Below are positions 54,850-64,000 of a stretch of DNA of 64,000 nt, in pieces; the stretch's first letter is position 1, and each line of letters opens with the position of its first letter. The stretch is from Ixodes scapularis. Taxonomy: Eukaryota; Arthropoda; Arachnida; Ixodida; Ixodidae. The stretch spans positions 38,991,543 through 39,055,542 of the forward strand of contig NW_024609837.1 in assembly GCF_016920785.2 (NCBI RefSeq), in the 5' to 3' direction. Under the pieces are notes generated by a model, which did no database searches, had not been told where the DNA came from, and worked only from the letters and a program-made list of their open reading frames with translations. The position numbers and the translations under genes are program-made.

Positions 54850-55496
54850 CGCTGCTTTCCGGAAACTTACCCGAAGACTGGTGCAAGTTTAGCGACGCCT
54901 GAAGATCTACCTGTCCGCCACCGAGCCGGCCATAGCACGCACCGACTTGCAGAATGCAACGCTCTTCCTCTATGTAGTGGGCGGTGAAACCATCGAAGCC
55001 TCCAACACCATTGGGCTGACCAAACAAGGAAGGACAAGCTATAGCTTTCCCGTGAAGAAGTTCGAAGACTATTGCTCTCCTAGATGCAATGAGCTCTTAA
55101 AATTCAGCACTCGAACGCAAGCGCAAGGTGATCCATTCGAAGCGTTTTATGAAGACGTGAAGCTGAAGGCCCAATTATGAGATTTTCAATGGCTGTCCGT
55201 TCCCATGATTCGAGACCAGATTGTGTACGGCGTCACCAAAAAGCGATTACAAAAAAAAAAAAAAAAAAAAAAAAATGCTCCTTTGAGAGGACGACCTAAC
55301 CTCGCAAAAGGCAGTCACGCTCTGCAAAACGGCAGAAGTAGCTAAAAACGGCAGAAGACCTGGGAGAACCCAGAAAAGGAGTGGCTCCTGTTTCCAGGCA
55401 GAAAACGCAAACTCGCTCTGATACGAAAAGATATGGAATATGTAACATGCATCGCAAACCACGGAAATGTTCAGCATATGGCAAAATATGCCACGT
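54850..55496 (+). pseudogene. gag: Gypsy gag with zinc knuckle
   Basis: Capsid part: TKQGRTSYSFPVKKFEDYCS, LKFSTRTQAQGDPFEAFYED, then after a stop MIRDQIVYGVTKKRL, then across a 25-bp poly-A (55251-55275) AVTLCKTAEVAKNGRRPG, and finally a knuckle CNMHRKPRKCSAYGKICH at 55442-55496. The blocks lie in different frames. This is the capsid/nucleocapsid precursor of Gypsy elements. The poly-A run is an in-gene expansion or small insertion. Confidence 0.7.
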
Positions 55497-55890
55497 GTGA
55501 AGTAAAACGAGACCCTTTTCGGCTTCTTGCATATCTAAGAAAGCAGTTGACGGTTTCTTTAGTTTTGGAAATCATAAACGGCACTGTTGACTGGTTTATA
55601 CCACCGACCGTTTCTGGTAGAGAAGTTGAAGTGAAGGTCGACACGGTTTCCCAAGCTAACCTGCTACCGTTATACACTTTCAAAAAATTAAGAGGAACAA
55701 GTGAGCTGAAACCCTCGAAGGATTCGCTGAGGAACTATAGCGCAGGTGTCATCGGACAAATTAGAAATGCAAAACTGGGAGTCAATGTCAACGGGACAGA
55801 AACAATGCTATACTTTCCTATCGTAAAGAAAGTAAGCCGGGCGCTTCTTAAACTCAGAGCTTGTGAATCATTTGGGCTAATCAACCATAT
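55497..55890 (+). pseudogene. Gypsy aspartic protease region
   Basis: Inside the open frame 55433-56068. VEVKVDTVSQANLLPLYTF holds the active site; the catalytic triad is D-T-V instead of D-T/S-G, which should inactivate it. Downstream are LGVNVNGTETMLYFPIVKK and LRACESFGLI, the C-terminal strands of this protease type. It extends into the spacer before RT without a stop. Confidence 0.75.
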
Positions 55891-56149
55891 CAACGCCATG
55901 ACAGGTTCCCATTACCATGCAAAAAGTATAGTAGAAACCTTTCGTAAACAGTTTGAGGGTATTCGATATACCGCTAAAGAGTACAGGACGGTGCTGGAAG
56001 GCGGAATTAAACCAGTCATTTTAGCAGCTCGCCGAGTAGCGCAGCTGCTCAAGGAACTTCTGAAATAAGAATTATAGAAAATGTAAGAGGCTGGAATATA
56101 TAGAGGGTGGAAGAGCCCTCAGACTTTCAGGTAACAAACTACATTTTCA

Positions 56150-56530
56150 GACAACAAATTACGAGTGTGCATAGATTCAAGATTCGTCAACGAAAGTCTT
56201 AAGCGCGAGCATTACAATATGCCAAAAAGGGAAGACGTTTAGACGGAGTTTGCTTTGACGCGATTTTTTTACAGGTCAGACACCAACGCGGGTTTTCGCT
56301 ACACCCCCCTGGATAAAAACACGTCGCGCATCTGCACGTTCAGCACTCTGTTTCGACGCTAGCGCTTCACACGGTTCCTGTTCGAAATTTCTTCTGTACG
56401 GGAGGTATTTCTCAAGACAATGACATAATGACACACCGGGTGTACGAGTTTACATAGACGACGTCCTCATCTGGGATGCCACGCGTGAGGAGCACAAAAC
56501 ACGCCTCCAAAGAGCTCTTTAAGCGGCTCA
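56150..56530 (+). pseudogene. Gypsy reverse transcriptase
   Basis: RVCIDSRFVNESLKREHYNM, then LDKNTSRICTFSTLF, then after frameshifts VRVYIDDVLIW with the catalytic Y-I-D-D near 56448-56465. These are consecutive RT blocks. At least three frame changes and stops separate them. RT copies the element RNA into DNA; this copy cannot. Confidence 0.75.
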
Positions 56531-56550
56531 AAACGCAGGCTTGACAATAA

Positions 56551-56970
56551 ATGCAAACAAAAATAATAAAGTGCCCGTTCTGCGTCACAGAAGTAACCTT
56601 TATGGGTGACAGGGTATCTAGAGACGGAATACAGCCTGGTGCTCAGCTTCTTAAAAGAGTTCTAGAGATGACAGCTCTGACAACCAAGAAAGGTGTTCAA
56701 CGGATGATGGGTGCCGTTACCAACTTTGTAAAGTACTTGCCTCTATTATCAGACAAGACCGGAAAGTTACGAAATCAACTAAAGGACGCTTCCATCTTCG
56801 AGTGGACACCGGCTCATGACAAGGCACTGCGAGAGATCAAAACGTCGCTCACTGCAGCACCAGTCCTTGCATTTTCGACCAATCTCTCGCAACTAATTTG
56901 TCTACGGACGGTTATAAATACGGCTTGGGCGCAGCTTTATTCCAACTGCATGGAAACGAATGGAGTCTAA
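56551..56970 (+). pseudogene. Gypsy RT thumb / RNase H lead-in
   Basis: A 139-codon uninterrupted frame with VTEVTFMGDRVSRDGIQPG, VQRMMGAVTNFVKYLPLLSD, and FEWTPAHDKALREIKTSLTA...PVLAF, the characteristic bridge from RT into RNase H. Catalytic RNase H residues further on are not recognisable. Confidence 0.75.
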
Positions 56971-57479
56971 TGGCTTACGCCTCAAGAGTACCCACACAAA
57001 GCGAGAAATATACAGATTGAAAAGGAAGGGCTTGGGAGCACCTTAGGGTGTGAATAATTTCATGATTTCATATCTCAAAATATAAACTGATCACAAACCA
57101 CGTCTATGTAGTTCGACGAAGAACCTAGGAGACATGCTTTCAAGACTGCGACGTTTTTTTGTTTTTTTATTCACTTGTTGAAGTACAATTACGTGTTCCC
57201 GTACGTTGCTGGCAAACAACCGGTCCTCGATGATGCACTTTTAAGAGTTCCGATCCGAATAACCAAAACCCAACAGGACGAAGGTGAGGACGTTGAAGTT
57301 CATTCAACATCCGTTTTTCAATTCTAGAGAGCAATCATACACTTAATCGTTTAGTTTCTACAACGCACGATGACGAAGAACTTCACCGAATCGCACAAGT
57401 GCTAGAAGTCCATGAGTAGATTGAGGGACACTTCAAGCCTTTTGCTACAGAGCTTTCCATTGTGAACGGTGTACTGCTG

Positions 57480-58276
57480 AAATTATTGTGAATTTATTAT
57501 GCCTAAAGCATTCCCAAATAAAAAGCTCAAAAGGGTACACAAAGGGCACCTCGGCATCGCGAAGTATAATGAAAAGACGAAAACGTCAATGTTGCGGCTT
57601 TGAATAACCTCCGAGATAGGGAAATAATCAGCCGCTGCGAGACATGCAAATAGTATGCATACCTTCAGCCAAAAGAAGCGCTCATGATACGTCCTACACC
57701 GAGCCAACCATAAAAACCTCTGAGAGTAGATTTCTTCCAGTATGCCGCAAGGTCATACGTGGAGGTCTACGACGCATACTCGATCTCTTTAGAAGTATTA
57801 CTTCTACTAGAGGAAACTGCAACCACCATGGACGAAAAACTTCATAGTATAATTTACAAGGCTCGCGACACCCTTACATGTATGCTCCGACAACGGGTCT
57901 CAGTTTGTCTCAAGAGAATTCAGAGCGTTCACTTCAAAGTATCAGTTTGAGCACCTTGACCTTAAGCCCGGTATTTCCCCGGTCCATCGGCCAAGCCCAA
58001 AATGGTGTACAAGAAGTTATGAGGTTAATTAAGAAATCCAATCCCGCAGACGATGATTTATACCTGCACTTATTAAATTACAGATACTCACCATTAGAAG
58101 GAGCACAGTCGCATGGCGATATTTTTATGAGCCGCAGGATTTGTTGCAGGAAAACAGTCTTTACGAATATCCAGTATGATACTGTCCCGAACATAAGCAG
58201 GCAAAATATCAATGGGAAAAACCTCTCATCGCTGCAACCTGGAGGTGGTGTACGCGTACGGCACGATGACAGTTGA
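57480..58276 (+). pseudogene. Gypsy integrase
   Basis: An N-terminal HKGHLGIAKYNEK zinc-finger part near 57537, core DNGSQFVSREFRAFTSKYQF near 57888 (a catalytic D-N-G block), then QNGVQEVMRLIKKSNPADDD and YSPLEG, and C-terminal NGKNLSSLQPGGGVRVRHDD ending at 58276. Frames change several times and the glutamate block is damaged. Confidence 0.75.
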
Positions 58277-58729
58277 ACAGTGAAAGCCTAAGCCGAGACA
58301 TCGGTAGCACCGAGATCTTACAAGACCAGCACACAGGACAGAGGTAATCTCGGAAGAAATAGGCAGCACCTTCTTTTTTGCGAAGACTTCGATGCTCTTG
58401 ACCGGTGACAGAGGACTGGGGATTCTAACGGCACTGAAGTGCAAACTTTACCAAAGTCTGCTTCTTTCCTTGTGTCCTTGTTGTTTAGGCGCCTCACTTC
58501 AAGCATTTACCAAAGGTATCGCAGCAGAGTGCGGTGAGCATAACGGTACCACCGACGACTTGGTCTGCAGCTGAACCACATGGGACGCTGCGATAACAAG
58601 AGCACCGCACCGACATTCATGTTCGCACCTCAGCGCGGTTGAGGCAACCGTCGCGTCATCTGGGACACGCCACGAACATTAGGCAGATTCCTGGAGACCG
58701 CAAGATCTGCATCCCTGTTCGCCCAGTAA

Positions 58730-58905
58730 AAAAAGGAAGGGGGTATCGGGATTTGCCTGCACGAGGTATATACATACTATTTGGAGCAGAATATAAAGTG
58801 ATATTCCACTGCTCACCAGGATAGTCTTCTATTGTTCCTAATACAGCAACTACTTTTTCCGACTTTCAATAAAACGTATCTGTAAGTCCCCCACACTACT
58901 CTTTG
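58730..58905 (+). repeat. Polypurine tract and 3' LTR remnant
   Basis: AAAAAAGGAAGGGGG (58728-58742) directly precedes the likely LTR start. The LTR remnant carries TATATACATACT, the block shared with 54733-54790, and AATAAAA near 58869. The outer end is not defined. Confidence 0.5.
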
Positions 58906-61900
58906 AAGACAGATTCAGAAGCAGTGTTCATGACCAAAAAAATGGGTGTAATACAGTATGTACCAAAAACGCATTTATTGTCTTTTGCCCAAACGGTTAT
59001 TATCTTCGTTTTTTTGCTTTTTTTTGTGATTTGCGAATTCTCAGCTGCTCACATTGAAGCATACAGCGGACCATTCAACCGTTTTGTTTTCCCTGCCTAG
59101 CGAGTGCGTAAGGGCAGGAGCCTGATCACGTACGACCAGGTAGCCTCTACCGCCCTCTCAGCTGAGCGTTGAAAGACCGTGGTGAAGGTTGCAGTTGCAG
59201 AAACGTTTCCTCACCGCTGCTTTTCTCATCGCCACACTGAAGACAACTATACGGCGTATAAGTGTTTTGAAATGCGTCTTTGGCACATGGGAACGCTAGG
59301 AGGAGCCACCAATCCAAGGGCCACATACTGAAGGCGCAGGAAACGCGAGATGACGAGCCAGCCGAACGAGCGCCGTCATTGGCCGAGGTTGGGGGTAAAC
59401 AATTAATGCCCGTGGGCACGTTTGGGGGGTAAACGCAATGTACCAGGTGCTCAAGGAGCAGAAGAAATTGCATGCCGTATACACTGTGATGAACCCTCGC
59501 TTATATATTTTTTTCTGGTTGCCCCTTTGTTGGCTTTTAGGGTGTCTCACAATCAGTAAATGAATACTAGAACAAAAGTGCTAAAAAAAAAAAAGCTGCC
59601 CAAACACGTTTAGTTAAGCTAACTGGGTGACTACACAAAACAAATTATATAAAGCGAAAGGGAAGAAAAAATAAAGAACAAAAAATTACATTAAAAAATT
59701 GCGTTGGAAACTGTTGGGTCATTGCGTTACACGTGAAACTTTCCGGTATCGCTCCTTAACGCTACTTAGCCCGGTGCCCAGCTCACGGTGCTCTTCATCA
59801 GATAACTTAAGACGTGGTATATCAACTTGATAGCTGTTCTTAAAATAAAGACACTGACACTGGTCGGGTTTTAAAGCCTAGTGGTTTTCCAGAACCTCCC
59901 ACACTCACCGTAATAAAACAATCAGCGTTGATCACGTCCCATTTCTACCAGCCAATCAGCGTTGAGCTTCGCGGTCAATTTTTGGGACTCCACGAAATCT
60001 GGCATCCCCCCCTCCCCCTTCCTGACGAGCCAAGAAACGTTTCACGTTAAAAAAGAAATAGAATGTGTTATGTGTAGCCGATGCATGTGCCAAAAGTGTA
60101 CAGCTGTGGCGATGAACACGTAGTCATTTATAGCGCTACTTTGAAATGAGCAAGGACCGAGGGAAACGAAAAGTTAAAACAAAAATCCTGTCGAGGTATT
60201 CAATTGTTCCCACCCATGTGTGGCAGAAAGTAAAAACAACAAAATGAACATCAACGTCTTTTTTCATTGACGACTAATTATCTAGGGCTTTTAAAATTAT
60301 TCAGTACGTCTATTTCGCAAACGTAAAGTTTATATAGAGACTGGTCCCTCGGTCGACAGTCACGCCCACTCAGCACAAACAAAAGTACGATTCCTAAAGG
60401 GCCTGAGGTAGGAACAGAGCTCTCCCGAGCACGTCGTTCAAGTACCACACGCTCCAAAACCCTCTTTCAAGGAAAGCGCAGAAAAAAATCTATATAACTG
60501 ATTGAAAAAATCAAGTGCAATTGACAGCAGCAGCAGCATTTGAAGGATACTGCTCCCAAAATCTTGGAGTGGTGCCATTTATTTTTGTATAACAATGGCG
60601 AAGCATTTGGAGCACAAACGTAAAAAAAAAATGCATAAAGCTCCTAGAAAGTGCCATCGAAGTAAGCCAAACCCCGATTTCAAAAAGGACTTTCAAATCC
60701 CAGCCGCAATCTAACACCAAAAAGTCGAATCTGCAGCAATCCTTCCAAAAAGTTCTCTTCTCCAACAATCGAACGTCGAAACGTGATTCTCTTGGGATCG
60801 AAAACAGCCCTCAACAAATTCTGCTTCCCGAGTTCTTTACTGTTCTCGCTGGCGACCTGACACCGGGCTTATTATGCAAAGACAAGAAGCACAGGTGAGC
60901 TCTAAGCGAAGTCGATATTTGAAACGTCAGCACACTGAGCGTGCGATTCTGGACAAAAACAAGACAAATAAAATAGAACGATGATACAGGCAGATTGTTC
61001 TCGCAATGCATTTTCGTACGCAGTGGATCACGAACTCGGTGCCGTCGTCAGCGGTTCGTTGAGTCGATGCATGATGCGCCCGTTCTGTATCGGAGTGATG
61101 GATGTTGGGGCGACGTTCGACGATGGCTTTCGTCGTCGTCTTTGCGGTTTTGGCTTGGCACAAGCGCGCCTTACTTCGCCCTTGATGTGAAGCAGGCCTA
61201 GGTGATTATTTATAAAGTCACTCGAACGCGACTCTAACGTGAACAAAGTTTGAAGTTCAGTGCTCGTGGCAGTCTTGTGGTTTGTTTGAGTGCCGGAGGA
61301 GGGTGTTTTATTTATAACATACTTTAGTTTAAGAAAATATAGCACTTCGTAGGGTGAACAGAAGAAAAGGAGACCTGAGAGCGCACAATAACACAAGCGC
61401 TGTTCTTATGAAAGATATAGCGTCTTAATGCCACAGGACCATCATCAGTCTTGTTATGGATAAAATGCCTAATAGAAAAGAATTCCCGGTCACTATGGCT
61501 TTCTATATAAGTTTCGTATTTAATGGCGAGCAAGAGCGTTTATATTAAAAAAAGGAAACCTTTAGCTGTTGCAATAAATAGTTTGTGTTTTATTAACCGA
61601 GCAATTAATCAACGCTGATCACCGAAAAAAAATTAGCTGCCAGTTTTAGAGGCCTAGTTCATTTGTCGCAAAGCAGATGCAGCCTTTGACAGGAGGTTGT
61701 AATTTATGACCTACAGTTTTACAAAAGAATATAGAAATGCGCGTCTTTATGCAAACGTCGCGTCGTGACCGCCGACTTGATTGTGGTATCCATAACGTCG
61801 TAGTAGCGAATGCATATTCTCGCGCGCTGAGCTTCTCCATAGACAATTATAAAGCACGAGATTTACTCTCTGCATGATTGTTGAGCGCAGAACGTATAAA

Positions 61901-63569
61901 TAAAACTACTTGCTCCACTTTGCGCCATTCATAGCAGACGATAATATTGAGAAAATTCCCGTTCTTATCATTTGCTGCGCACACGCTGTGAATTATAAGT
62001 ATGAATAGCCAACTCGCCCAATGCTTCGTTTTAGAGTGACCGTTCGTTAGGACACGAGCCAACAGGAGTCATGGGTGTTGTATCTCTAACGTATTCACAC
62101 CAAGCGGCTAAGGAAATTGTCAACGCTCGTAAAGCTTCCCTTTTTGAGCACAGTCTAGCAGAACTTGTCTACATATCTCATCTTTACTCGGCAGTTGAAA
62201 ATTATCCTTCATAGAAATACTGCAACAATGAGAACTTCTAAAGTCCGCATGCATGCAGTCTCTTTTTTTTGTAACATAAAAACTTGTGAAGCGCAAAACA
62301 AAATGAGAGACAGAACAAAGTCACTTTTATCTCCGTTTTTTTTTTTCTCTTTTAAATATGTCATCAGTTTTTACCGTGCGTGTTAACTTTGTCTGTCGTT
62401 TTTGTATTTGTGCGTGTGTTTCGCTCAATCAGGATAAGCATAATCGAAACGCATCCAGCAGTTGTTCCGTGTAAGACATTACACGAGCTAAATAGAGTTC
62501 TATTATATGCGGCGAATCAGTGACAAATTGTAAACTGCGGGAATTGAACTTGGATATGACTGCTTCGCAGAATGCGTGAAGTGTTAGCAACGGTGAATTC
62601 CAGGTTACTTAAAGCAATGAAGTATCATCGCTCGAAAGATGGAAACTGCGTTTTGGCATCGATTGACTGACATTGGAAAGAAGGTTTAATCTGGTAAAAT
62701 GTGCAAGCATTATGCAATTATAGTTCTCATTGACTTTAGGGGGCGAGCTCATTTTATTAAAAAGTAAATACAAAGTGGAGTAGGCAAGCAAGCTGCGAGT
62801 GGAACAAGTCGCGGACACACGAACCCTGCATTGGGCAGACGAAAAAAGAATCCATTAAAACATAGTCTTTTTTTATTAATTCGTGGCCGAATATATAAAA
62901 CAATTACAAAAACATAATCGGGACAAAGTTTTGTGAGAAAGCATTTTCCATTGGGGACGCTAGGGGGTACTTTGGGGACGCATAAATCGATCCTTATTTA
63001 CGTAGCTCAGCAGAGGAGCAGTTTGGTCGTGTTTGCATTGGGTGGCCTTGGCAGTCTGTTTTTATGGGGCATTTAGACCCTCCACCGGAATTTCCATGTC
63101 CTTCTTTTTAGTTTTCCTCCTGTATTGTGTATCTCTTTTTTTGCCGCCTTTCTTATGCTGCCCATGTTGTTCCTTCTCCCCAGTATCCCCATTCGATTGC
63201 CCCACTCTCGTTTCTTCGGGAGCTTTATTCTCCAATTTCAAGAGACAGGTTTCCAACATTACTGTCAACTTGAATGACTCTTAATGTGCCTTTAAATTGA
63301 TGTTGATGGTGTCTTGTTTGCAAGTGGAGTCTAGGCATAATTTCGCAAAAAAAAAAACATATCTTGCAACACCTAAAAAAAAAAAAAAGTTCTTTTGTAT
63401 TTCTTGTTAGGCGTGAACACCGGATAATTTGTAAGAGGAAACTTGATATTTTGTCCGAAAAATATATTCTGATAAAGTCTCCCCCAATTCACATATCAAC
63501 TCCATTTCAGAATCGAGGCGACGAGGTTTCTTTGTAACAATTAAGGGCCAGTGCACAGTAACTTCACAC
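58906..63569. other. AT-rich stretch without recognised genes
   Basis: Open frames (for example 59147-59473, 60511-60768, 61028-61396) lack domains I can name. On the minus strand around 61425-61465 a CTGATGATGGTCC block resembles the 3' region of Penelope-like elements. Other content is homopolymers. Confidence 0.4.
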
Positions 63570-63570
63570 T

Positions 63571-63631
63571 CAACTTCACAATTTAAAACTTCCTGCACGT
63601 CAACTTCACACTTTAAAAACTTCCTGCGCGT
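63571..63631. repeat. 30-bp direct duplication
   Basis: Two adjacent units starting CAACTTCACA and ending TTCCTGC(A/G)CGT, one with an extra A. Confidence 0.8.
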
Positions 63632-63738
63632 CTACTTATCTGTAAAAATCTCAAAGGGCCAGTCTCTGAAGTCAACCAAATAAGCTCAACAAATGATGAG
63701 GTGGAACATCTGTTTAGACCTCAAACTTAAGTCTGGGC

Positions 63739-63788
63739 TGTGGCATTGCGCAATGCAAGCATAAAAATTTGCATTGCGTAATGCCACA
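63739..63788. repeat. Short hairpin with palindromic arms
   Basis: Arms 63739-63757 and 63770-63788 (19 bp, one mismatch) are inverted; the left arm itself contains the palindrome GCATTGCGCAATGC. Related TGCGCAAT words recur near 63927-63945. Confidence 0.7.
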
Positions 63789-64000
63789 ACGCAGGCTTCA
63801 TTTTTAGCTTTAAAGGAATGTTCTGCCTTATCATTTCCTGAGCTGATTTCATAGATAGCAGAGATTGACTGTTTGAGTGTTTTGCGGGTAAGTAGATGCG
63901 CAGGCATTGTCTAAAGTGTAAAGTGACTGCGCAATCTTGCGCAATCTGGACACAGAGAACTCTGCTAGGCGCCACCAGAAAACCGGTCTGACTTCTTTCC
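63789..64000. other. Window end, no recognised feature
   Basis: Only short overlapping frames on the minus strand. Confidence 0.4.

Larger units (their letters stand above)
54733..58905 (+). mobile_element. Gypsy-type LTR retrotransposon, decayed but nearly full order
   Basis: LTR remnant, gag, zinc knuckle, protease, RT, RNase H-side region, integrase, polypurine tract and 3' LTR follow each other in Gypsy order over 4.2 kb. Every domain is frameshifted or carries stops. The 5' LTR has lost its U3. It is a different lineage from the minus-strand Gypsy at 20-22 kb, judging from the RT and gag blocks. Confidence 0.85.

Overview
This window reads as non-coding, repeat-rich arthropod nuclear DNA. 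It contains Gypsy, non-LTR, Penelope-like and Polinton elements, tRNA-derived sequences, many foldback elements, pure poly-G/poly-C tracts and AT microsatellites. I see no intact host gene, rRNA or CRISPR. The flavour of the Gypsy, LINE and Penelope proteins suggests a tick or related chelicerate; that is an inference from family resemblance and was not tested.

The centrepiece is a 7,675-bp Polinton/Maverick derivative at 6778-14452, flanked by a perfect 6-bp target duplication (AACATA) with AG...CT ends. It is almost entirely a giant palindrome. Two arms of about 3.2 kb, nearly identical, surround a 1,249-bp loop. Each arm carries the 3' half of a protein-primed type B DNA polymerase gene, a convergent remnant of an adenain-like protease, a tRNA-like sequence, two sets of tandem repeats and a GC-box/CCAAT-rich end. 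The loop carries the N-terminal half of the polymerase, so loop plus right arm gives a 724-codon open frame. Integrase, ATPase and capsid genes are absent. The structure is what copy-back (snap-back) synthesis from one end of a linear protein-primed genome would give, followed by integrase-mediated insertion.

Other layout. Related palindromic minisatellite elements lie at 5.5, 16.7, 27.6 and 30.1 kb. Long hairpin elements lie at 18.5-19.1 kb and, as a broken copy with a nested insertion, at 31.3-31.9 kb. A minus-strand Gypsy fragment (LTR end, gag, zinc knuckle, protease, start of RT) spans 20.3-22.0 kb. A minus-strand LINE (ORF1, endonuclease, RT, C-terminus) runs from 28.5 to 23.2 kb, with its ORF1 split by a minisatellite element and its 3' end next to a tRNA-like sequence. 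A Penelope-like element (GIY-YIG endonuclease) with inverted arms and a 13-bp target duplication is at 32.1-33.2 kb. A heavily decayed LINE RT is at 39.3-41.0 kb on the minus strand. Two adjacent foldbacks at 54.0-54.7 kb abut a decayed full-structure Gypsy (gag, protease, RT, RNase H, integrase, 3' LTR) on the plus strand at 54.7-58.9 kb.

The remaining sequence is AT-rich and shows nothing I can recognise beyond simple repeats. Most short open frames there look like chance. Nothing suggests that the listed genes work together in a pathway; they are independent mobile elements in different stages of decay. The Polinton derivative is the youngest-looking of them.
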